From CAYLSV01 sp964386435 (lineage in GTDB: Bacteria > Planctomycetota > Phycisphaerae > Tepidisphaerales > Tepidisphaeraceae), in assembly GCA_964386435.1 (NCBI GenBank), contig CAYLSV010000159.1, forward strand, positions 1 to 5,207: a stretch of 5,207 nucleotides of DNA, written 5' to 3'. Positions 1-5,207 of this stretch are shown one piece after another. A model generated the notes under the pieces. It was not told the DNA's origin. It did not search any database and saw only the letters and a list, made by a program, of their open reading frames with translations. The position numbers were made by a program, and so were the translations under genes. The number at the start of each line of letters is the position of its first letter. Position 1 is the stretch's first letter.

Positions 1-22
1 CGCTCGGCCGGACCGACAAGGC

Positions 23-38
23 GTGCTCATCGGAGCAC
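23..38. repeat. Small perfect hairpin, 6-bp stem
   Basis: GTGCTC at 23-28 is the exact reverse complement of GAGCAC at 33-38, separated by the 4-nt loop ATCG. No T-run follows on either strand, so it is not a classical intrinsic terminator. It lies in the non-coding stretch beyond the end of the leftward ATPase gene and just left of the larger 51-113 inverted repeat. It may be part of a termination region or a chance palindrome; the sequence does not decide. Confidence 0.4.
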
Positions 39-50
39 CTGTCAAGTTAC

Positions 51-113
51 AAGCGATCACCCGGGTCCCGATCTGCGGAAGACGCTGGGTTCGCGGGATC
101 CGGGTGATCGCTT
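51..113. repeat. Long inverted repeat, 20-bp arms and 23-nt loop
   Basis: The arm at 51-70 (begins AAGCGATCACCCGG) is the reverse complement of the arm at 94-113 (ends CCGGGTGATCGCTT) at 19 of 20 positions. The exception is G65 opposite T99. That is a G-U wobble in a rightward RNA, giving an unbroken 20-bp stem, but a C-A mismatch in a leftward RNA. The loop is 71-93. The repeat starts 39 nt beyond the stop codon of the leftward AAA ATPase gene, so a role in ending or stabilising that mRNA is plausible. No T-tract follows either arm, and the stem is longer than most intrinsic terminators, so a dispersed palindromic element is an equally good explanation. Confidence 0.75.
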
Positions 114-152
114 CGCTCTCCCCTCGGCTTCTGTAAGATTACGGACGAGGTT

Positions 153-2009
153 TTAACTGATCCCGCGGAGTTCCAGCGCCGCCAGCTCGGTGGCCCACGC
201 CTCGCGGTCGTCGGGCGTGGTGCCCTCGGGCAGCAGGCTGCGGCGGGTGCAGTTGACCAGCGCCTGCAGCTCCTGGTACCGCCGGGTTGGGCCGATGTCG
301 GCGGGCAGCATGTCGTGCAGCACGGCCTCGATCTCCTCGACTGTCAACTTGCGACCCTCGGCGAACTGCCGGGCCTTGAGCGTGTCGCGCAACGCGGCGA
401 AGGCGGCGGCACTGGTCGGCTCGATCTTCGGATCCAGCTCGGCGGCGACGGTGGCCAAATTACGGTCGCCCAGCTCCACCCGCCCGTCGATCATCCAGCG
501 GATGAACGCCAGGCGGTCGTCGCCGACGGGGTCGAGGACGGGGATGATGAGGTCGCCCACCCGGCCGGGCCGGCGGATGTCGGGGGACAGGCGGTGGATG
601 CGGGCGGTCATAAGCAGCCACGTCACCCGGCCGCGCAGGCGCGGGTCGCTCATCATCTGCTGCACCTTGCCGGTGAGGCGGCGCTCCGTTTCGTGGCTGC
701 CCTCGCCGACGCCGCCGAACTGGGTGTCGGCCTCGTCGACGAAGATCACGACCTTGCCGAGCGATTCCAGTGCCCGGCGGAGCTTCTCGAACAGCACGTC
801 GGTCTGCCCGAACCACTGGCTGCGGATGTTCTTCAGCACCAGCACCGGCAAGCCCAGCTCCGCCGCCACGGCCTCGAAGACAAACGTCTTGCCGCCCCCG
901 ATCGGCCCGGCGACGGCCGCGCCGGGCAGCGCGTCGGGCCCGTCGCTCTTGATCCGCGGCATCAGCTCGCGGCGGAGGAACGCCTTGAGCTTGTCGAACC
1001 CGACGACGTCGTCCAACGAATGGCTCGGCTTCTTGAACTCGACGACGTCCTCGCCCAGCGTGCTGGAAAGGTGCTGCTCGACCTTGCCCACCACGGCCCT
1101 GGCGTCGATCGTGTCGCCGGAGTGGCGGGCGGCCAGCAGCATCTGCCGCAGGGCATGCGTGCTCAGACCGGCGGTCAGGGCCGCAAGTTCGGCGTCATCC
1201 ACGAACGCAGTGAAGTCGCCGATGTGCTGGCGGAAGTGGTGCAGATAGTGCCGCCGGGCGTCGGCGTCGGGCGGGGGCACCTCCACCGTGATCACGCTCG
1301 GCAACCGACCGACCCGCTCGGCGACCTGGCCGCGGCTCTCGGCCAAAAGCACCACCGAGTCCCGGCCGCTCATGAACGCCGCGTCGCCGAACCAGTCGCA
1401 CGCCACGGCCACGCGGTGGCGGTCCACTTGGTTCATCCGCCCCACGTCCCCGCCGCCGGCCGGCAAGAGGAAGTCGGCCTCCTCGATGTAGATCAGCAAG
1501 TCCTGCGGGATGTACGCCCGGCCGTCCGGGTCGCGGCTGCGGCTGCACAGGCACAGTTGCCGCAAAAACTCCAGCGCGACCGTCGGCTTGCCCGTCGCGT
1601 CGGCCACCGCGGCGTCAAACTCGGCCTCGAGCATGTCGGTGCGGAGCTGCTTGCTGCGATCCACAAGCGCCGCCAGCGTCAAGGCGTCGGCCGACCCGCC
1701 GGCCTTCCACGCGACCCAGCCGCGGCGCAGCGCGTCCCACCCCTCGCCGCCGACGAGACGGATCGGGCCGTTGAGTTCCAGCACGATCTGCACGATGCCC
1801 GCCACCGCGCACCGCTTGTTGAGGAACGCCAACAGCGGCACGTAGCCGTCGCCGTCGAAGTAGAGGTCGTGGACCTCCCCGGCCAGCAGCACGCTGCGGC
1901 TCTGCCCGCTGTTGAGCGTCCGGGCCAGGTTGCCGAAGAAGCGATACGACGGCGCGTCCGGCCCCGGCACCGCGGGCTTGTCCGCCGACTCGGGCAGGGC
2001 GTGTTCCAT
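153..2009 (-). CDS. Two-domain AAA family ATPase, Ycf46-like architecture
   Basis: This is a 618-residue, probably cytosolic P-loop ATPase with no signal peptide or membrane segment. The C-terminal AAA domain (about 332-570) carries Walker A GPIGGGKT (368-375), a pore-loop-like QWFG (398-401), Walker B VVIFVDEAD (420-428) and an RRPGR arginine-finger segment (479-483). A gapless comparison with FtsH-type sequences puts Ala469 where sensor 1 normally has Asn. The N-terminal half (about 36-315) looks like a degenerate AAA domain: it has a Walker-B-like LLIYIEEADF (171-180), a sensor-1-like strand (VVLLAES, 219-225) and a lid-like helical part with GLSTHALRQM, but no Walker A. A dead first domain joined through SLDDVVGFDKLK to a live second one resembles Ycf46-type ATPases, whose substrates are poorly known. 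The start is the ATG at 2009; it lacks a Shine-Dalgarno sequence but has TAAGCT 6 nt upstream. The gene lies 9 bp after the small helical-protein gene and is probably co-transcribed with it. ATPase identity is secure; subfamily and role are inferred. Confidence 0.93.
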   Translation of the reverse strand: MEHALPESADKPAVPGPDAPSYRFFGNLARTLNSGQSRSVLLAGEVHDLYFDGDGYVPLLAFLNKRCAVAGIVQIVLELNGPIRLVGGEGWDALRRGWVAWKAGGSADALTLAALVDRSKQLRTDMLEAEFDAAVADATGKPTVALEFLRQLCLCSRSRDPDGRAYIPQDLLIYIEEADFLLPAGGGDVGRMNQVDRHRVAVACDWFGDAAFMSGRDSVVLLAESRGQVAERVGRLPSVITVEVPPPDADARRHYLHHFRQHIGDFTAFVDDAELAALTAGLSTHALRQMLLAARHSGDTIDARAVVGKVEQHLSSTLGEDVVEFKKPSHSLDDVVGFDKLKAFLRRELMPRIKSDGPDALPGAAVAGPIGGGKTFVFEAVAAELGLPVLVLKNIRSQWFGQTDVLFEKLRRALESLGKVVIFVDEADTQFGGVGEGSHETERRLTGKVQQMMSDPRLRGRVTWLLMTARIHRLSPDIRRPGRVGDLIIPVLDPVGDDRLAFIRWMIDGRVELGDRNLATVAAELDPKIEPTSAAAFAALRDTLKARQFAEGRKLTVEEIEAVLHDMLPADIGPTRRYQELQALVNCTRRSLLPEGTTPDDREAWATELAALELRGIS

Positions 2010-2015
2010 GCGGCG

Positions 2016-2021
2016 AGCTTA
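2016..2021 (-). promoter_or_regulatory. TANNNT -10-like hexamer before the ATPase start
   Basis: On the leftward strand TAAGCT lies 6 nt upstream of the ATG at 2009. It contains the TAA stop codon of the preceding small gene, so the match may be partly fortuitous. No convincing -35 hexamer is seen. It fits the pattern at the other four starts and would give a nearly leaderless internal transcript of the ATPase gene. Confidence 0.35.
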
Positions 2022-2336
2022 CGACGTTGGCGGGTCGTCATCGAGCATGGTTCGTGCCTTTGCCATCGCAGGCGTTAGTGCCGGGTGGTTGATCTTCTCC
2101 GCCGCCAGCAGCCAGCGGCGGAGCCAGCTGGCGGCGTCGTCCAGATCGCTCGGGCGTTTCTTCTCGCCGCGGGCGATTTGCTGGAGCCACTTGCGGCGGT
2201 TGCGGTCGATTTCGTCCAGCACCGCCAAGCCCTGCCCGGCGACGTCGTCGTTCGTCTCGCCCCGCTCGGCGGCCTGCTCGAACTCGTGGAGGGCGTGCCG
2301 CAGCACCTGGAGCTGCCGGTTATGGTTCGCGGCCAT
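2019..2336 (-). CDS. Small helical protein of unknown function (105 aa)
   Basis: I do not recognise this 105-residue protein. It is strongly charged, has no membrane segment, signal peptide or cysteines, and looks mostly alpha-helical: residues about 6-25 (amphipathic), 30-58 (ending in the basic RNRRKWLQQIARGEKKR stretch) and 63-82 (tryptophan-rich SWLRRWLLAAEKI), with an acidic tail DDDPPTS. The reading frame stays open far upstream across the mnmA region, but that is a high-GC shadow. The ATG at 2336 is preferred because TACCAT lies exactly 6 nt upstream; the ATG at 2351 would add five residues (MYHGG). Its stop codon is 9 bp from the ATPase start, so the two probably form one operon, and it may be an adaptor or regulator of that ATPase (inference). 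It is divergent from mnmA, with 45 bp between the start codons. Confidence 0.75.
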   Translation of the reverse strand: MAANHNRQLQVLRHALHEFEQAAERGETNDDVAGQGLAVLDEIDRNRRKWLQQIARGEKKRPSDLDDAASWLRRWLLAAEKINHPALTPAMAKARTMLDDDPPTS

Positions 2337-2342
2337 GCCGCC

Positions 2343-2348
2343 ATGGTA
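2343..2348 (-). promoter_or_regulatory. -10-like hexamer for the leftward small gene and ATPase pair
   Basis: TACCAT on the leftward strand ends 6 nt before the ATG at 2336. It matches TATAAT at T1, A2, A5 and T6. A start site about 7 nt downstream would coincide with the start codon, giving a leaderless mRNA. There is no Shine-Dalgarno sequence and no clear TTGACA-like -35 element. Confidence 0.45.
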
Positions 2349-2349
2349 C

Positions 2350-2370
2350 ATGCCGACATGGTGACGGCAT
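2350..2370. promoter_or_regulatory. Candidate operator: inverted repeat in the divergent promoter region
   Basis: ATGCCG (2350-2355) and CGGCAT (2365-2370) form a perfect 6-bp inverted repeat with a 9-bp spacer. Its centre at about 2360 is almost midway between the two opposing -10-like hexamers (2343-2348 leftward, 2370-2375 rightward), so a bound dimeric protein could affect both transcription units. The bases are seen; the operator role is inference, and short palindromes are common in GC-rich DNA. Confidence 0.25.
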
Positions 2371-2375
2371 ATGAT
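2370..2375 (+). promoter_or_regulatory. -10-like hexamer TATGAT for mnmA
   Basis: TATGAT matches the sigma-70 -10 consensus at 5 of 6 positions and ends 6 nt before the preferred mnmA ATG at 2382. A start site about 7 nt downstream would fall on that ATG, implying a leaderless mRNA. No strong -35 hexamer is present at 16-18 bp upstream; that stretch overlaps the leftward promoter. Confidence 0.55.
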
Positions 2376-2381
2376 GGCCGC

Positions 2382-3578
<1,197 letters not shown>

Positions 3579-3590
3579 ACGATCGCCCGG

Positions 3591-3596
3591 TACACT
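3591..3596 (+). promoter_or_regulatory. -10-like hexamer TACACT before the glycosyltransferase
   Basis: TACACT lies in the 25-bp gap after mnmA and ends 7 nt before the GTG at 3604, so transcription would begin at about that codon. It matches TATAAT at 4 of 6 positions, including T1, A2 and T6. No good -35 hexamer is seen at normal spacing. It may allow expression separate from mnmA. Confidence 0.45.
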
Positions 3597-3603
3597 CCCG
3601 GCC

Positions 3604-4485
3604 GTGCTGCGGCGGTTCGTGCTCATCTTCCACTCGGCGGCGCTGGGCGACTCGATCCTGACGTGGCCGATGGTCTTGACGCTCGCCCGACTGCGGCCGC
3701 AGCAGCGGGTGGTGGTCGTGGCACCCGGCGAGAAGGCGCAACTGGCGGCCGACGTGCTGGGCGTGGAGGCGGACGACGTCGAGGCGTGGTCGGCGCTGTT
3801 CGGCGAGGGGGCTGTATTGCCCGAAGCCAAGGCCCGGCGGCTGCGGCAGGCGGCGGAGGTCTTCACGTTCCTGGCCGAGCCCGATGACGCGTGGTCGCAA
3901 AACGTCCGGCGGCTCGGCGGCGACGCGTTGAAGCTGCACCACCTGAACGCCAAGCCGCAGGGCGTCCACGCCGCCGATCACCTGATCCGGCAACTGCCCA
4001 CCGACGCCGACCGGCAGGGCGGGGCGTCGGTGCTGAGCCACCTCAAGACCCGCGGCCTCGGCCGGCCGCTGCCGGCGGCGGGGCCGGTGCTGATCCACCC
4101 CGGCAGCGGCTCACCGACGAAGAACTGGCCGGCCCAGCGGTTCGCCCACGTCGCTGCCGAGCTTCGGAAGGCGGGGCGCACCACAACGTTCGTTCGGGGT
4201 GAGGTCGAGCGGGAGCGGATGGCCGAGGAGGACGTCGAGCAACTCGCCCACGCCACCGACGCCGAGGCGTCGCCGAAGACGCTCGCCGAGTTGCACGCGC
4301 TGCTCCGCACCGCCACGGGCTACGTCGGCAACGACACCGGCCCGACCCACCTCGCCGCCGCGCTTGGTCTGCCCACGGCCGCCGTATTCGTTGCCACCGA
4401 CCCGGCCCTGTGGCGACCGCTGGGACCGAAGGTGAGCGTGTTCGACGCCGACGCCGACCCGGCCGCCGTGGCCGCGAGCTTGTGA
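3604..4485 (+). CDS. Glycosyltransferase family 9 (heptosyltransferase-like)
   Basis: This 293-residue protein has the GT-B features of the ADP-heptose:LPS heptosyltransferase (WaaC/WaaF) family. An N-terminal SAALGDSILTWP (11-22) contains the GD whose Asp (Asp16) corresponds to the catalytic Asp of WaaC. The donor-binding half has HPGSGSPTKNWP (165-176) and GNDTGPTHLAAALGLP (242-257). Family members usually have 300-350 residues, so this is a somewhat short but intact copy. There is no membrane segment; such enzymes act at the cytoplasmic face of the inner membrane on envelope polysaccharide or LPS core. The exact sugar and acceptor cannot be told. The start is taken as GTG at 3604, encoding MLRRFVLIF, because this is where family similarity begins and TACACT lies 7 nt upstream. 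The alternative ATG at 3562 would overlap the mnmA end by 17 bp and add 14 unrelated residues. It sits 25 bp after mnmA and 27 bp before trmB. Confidence 0.88.
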   Translation: MLRRFVLIFHSAALGDSILTWPMVLTLARLRPQQRVVVVAPGEKAQLAADVLGVEADDVEAWSALFGEGAVLPEAKARRLRQAAEVFTFLAEPDDAWSQNVRRLGGDALKLHHLNAKPQGVHAADHLIRQLPTDADRQGGASVLSHLKTRGLGRPLPAAGPVLIHPGSGSPTKNWPAQRFAHVAAELRKAGRTTTFVRGEVERERMAEEDVEQLAHATDAEASPKTLAELHALLRTATGYVGNDTGPTHLAAALGLPTAAVFVATDPALWRPLGPKVSVFDADADPAAVAASL

Positions 4486-4497
4486 GTTGGCCGGACC

Positions 4498-4503
4498 TAC
4501 GCT
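4498..4503 (+). promoter_or_regulatory. -10-like hexamer TACGCT before trmB
   Basis: TACGCT lies in the 27-bp gap between the glycosyltransferase stop and the trmB ATG at 4513, ending 9 nt before it. It is a weaker match and less ideally spaced than the others, and no clear -35 is present. The gap has no Shine-Dalgarno sequence. Confidence 0.35.
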
Positions 4504-4512
4504 GGGCGTCGG

Positions 4513-5136
4513 ATGCAATCGCGGAACGAACTCGTCGTGGAGCCGGTGGGCGTGGAGCTGGACGATCTGCCGACGCCGGTGGTGTGGGCCGACCTCTTCG
4601 GCAACGACAACCCGGTGGAGCTGGAGATAGGCATGGGCAAGGGCACGTTCCTCGTCGGCCAGGCAGGGCGGCGGCCGGAGGTGAACTTTTTCGGCATCGA
4701 GTGGGCCCGCTGGTACTGGCGGTACGCCAGCGACCGCTTGCGGCGGCGCGGCTTGACGGCGAATGTGCGGACCGTTCGGGCCGAGGCGCGGGAGTTCGTC
4801 GAGGATCGCGTGCCGCCGGGCAGCCTGAGCGTGCTGCACGTCTACTTCCCCGACCCTTGGCCCAAGGCCCGCCACAACAAGCGGCGGATGATCCAGAAGT
4901 CGTTCATGCCCCTCGCCGAGCGGGCGCTCGCTCCCGGTGGCCGGCTGCAGGTCGTCACCGAACACGCCGACTACTGGCAGCAGATCGAGCCGACGATAGA
5001 GGCGAGCCCCCTCAAGCGCGTCGACTACGTCGACTTCGGCTCCGCCGGGGAGGGCGAGGTGGTGGGCACGAACTTCGAGCGCAAGTACATCGCCGAGGGC
5101 CGCACCTTCCACAGCATCGCGGCGGTGAAGGCGTAG
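4513..5136 (+). CDS. trmB: tRNA (guanine-N7-)-methyltransferase TrmB
   Basis: TrmB transfers a methyl group from S-adenosylmethionine to N7 of G46 in the tRNA variable loop. The 207-residue protein has the Rossmann-fold SAM site ELEIGMGKGTF (36-46), the acidic residue ending strand 2 in FFGIEWA (Glu63), the family signature YFPDPWPKARHNKRR (111-125; Asp114 corresponds to the functional PDPW Asp of E. coli TrmB) and the C-terminal GTNFERKY (185-192), involved in substrate and cofactor binding. Length is normal for compact bacterial TrmB proteins. The start is the ATG at 4513, the only sensible one: it is 27 bp after the preceding stop and has no Shine-Dalgarno sequence. It is the last of three rightward genes and the second tRNA-modification gene in the cluster. 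Overlapping hairpins follow its stop. Confidence 0.97.
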   Translation: MQSRNELVVEPVGVELDDLPTPVVWADLFGNDNPVELEIGMGKGTFLVGQAGRRPEVNFFGIEWARWYWRYASDRLRRRGLTANVRTVRAEAREFVEDRVPPGSLSVLHVYFPDPWPKARHNKRRMIQKSFMPLAERALAPGGRLQVVTEHADYWQQIEPTIEASPLKRVDYVDFGSAGEGEVVGTNFERKYIAEGRTFHSIAAVKA

Positions 5137-5152
5137 GCAGCGGATCGAATTT

Positions 5153-5203
5153 GCGTGCCTCGCTGAGGCCCCCACCGCCGCGTAGCGGCGGGGCTACGCA
5201 CGC
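5153..5203 (+). terminator. Overlapping hairpins downstream of trmB
   Basis: Starting 16 nt after the trmB stop codon are several inverted repeats: GCCTC-GCT-GAGGC (5157-5169), CCGCCGC-GTA-GCGGCGG (5175-5191), GCGTAGC-GGCGGG-GCTACGC (5180-5186 with 5193-5199), and an enclosing pair GCGTGC (5153-5158) with GCACGC (5198-5203). The second and third share bases and cannot form together. A role in ending or protecting the trmB mRNA is likely from position, but there is no T-tract within the window, so it is not a standard intrinsic terminator. It may also be a dispersed palindromic repeat. Confidence 0.45.
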
Positions 5204-5207
5204 TGAT

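Noticed and set aside
1..30. Possible leftward gene starting with ATG at 30 (MSTPCRSGRA) and leaving the window
   Set aside because: Only ten codons are visible, with no Shine-Dalgarno sequence and a TANNNT (TAACTT) 13 nt away, farther than in the other genes. It cannot be supported without the sequence to the left.
40..45. Perfect TTGACA -35 hexamer on the leftward strand
   Set aside because: No -10-like hexamer lies 16-18 bp downstream; the expected place reads GCCTTG inside or next to the small hairpin.
85..113. GGGTTCG followed by GGATCC, reminiscent of a tRNA T-arm
   Set aside because: No acceptor, D or anticodon arm can be fitted around it; the bases belong to the loop and right arm of the long inverted repeat.
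315..2078. Long rightward open frame (587 codons) opposite the AAA ATPase gene
   Set aside because: Its translation is low-complexity, rich in His, Gln, Arg, Ala and Val with no recognisable domain, as expected for the antisense of a high-GC gene. The opposite strand has clear Walker motifs.
2085..2381. N-terminal extension of mnmA upstream of 2382
   Set aside because: It would overlap the small leftward gene almost entirely and resembles no part of MnmA. The ATG at 2382 with TATGAT upstream is better.

Overview
The window is a compact, G+C-rich bacterial chromosomal segment with five complete genes around one short divergent intergenic region. The high-GC codon use, the absence of recognisable Shine-Dalgarno sequences and the type of MnmA present are compatible with a planctomycete (Phycisphaerae-like) or another high-GC phylum with non-Shine-Dalgarno initiation. 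That placement is inference and not certain. Nothing indicates phage, plasmid, insertion sequence or CRISPR.

Layout. Positions 1-152 hold no convincing gene but contain a small perfect hairpin (23-38) and a striking 20-bp inverted repeat (51-70 with 94-113), downstream of a leftward gene pair. That pair is a 105-residue helical protein of unknown function (2336 to 2019) followed after 9 bp by a 618-residue two-domain AAA ATPase (2009 to 153). The ATPase has a degenerate first AAA domain and a second one with intact Walker motifs, an arrangement resembling Ycf46-type proteins. To the right, three genes run rightward with 25-27 bp gaps: mnmA (tRNA 2-thiouridylase), a family-9 glycosyltransferase (heptosyltransferase-like) and trmB (tRNA m7G46 methyltransferase). 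A set of overlapping inverted repeats follows trmB at the right edge.

How the parts relate. mnmA and trmB are both tRNA-modification enzymes (U34 thiolation and G46 methylation). The glycosyltransferase between them probably belongs to cell-envelope polysaccharide synthesis and looks like a passenger in a dense housekeeping cluster. The small protein and the ATPase are probably one transcription unit and could work together, but their substrate cannot be read from the sequence.

The most notable pattern is that all five preferred start codons have a TANNNT (-10-like) hexamer ending 6-9 nt upstream and none has a Shine-Dalgarno sequence. This suggests leaderless or near-leaderless transcripts. 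The motif also helped choose the start codons of the small protein, mnmA and the glycosyltransferase. I found no clearly new biological system; the ATPase with its small partner is the best candidate for undescribed biology.
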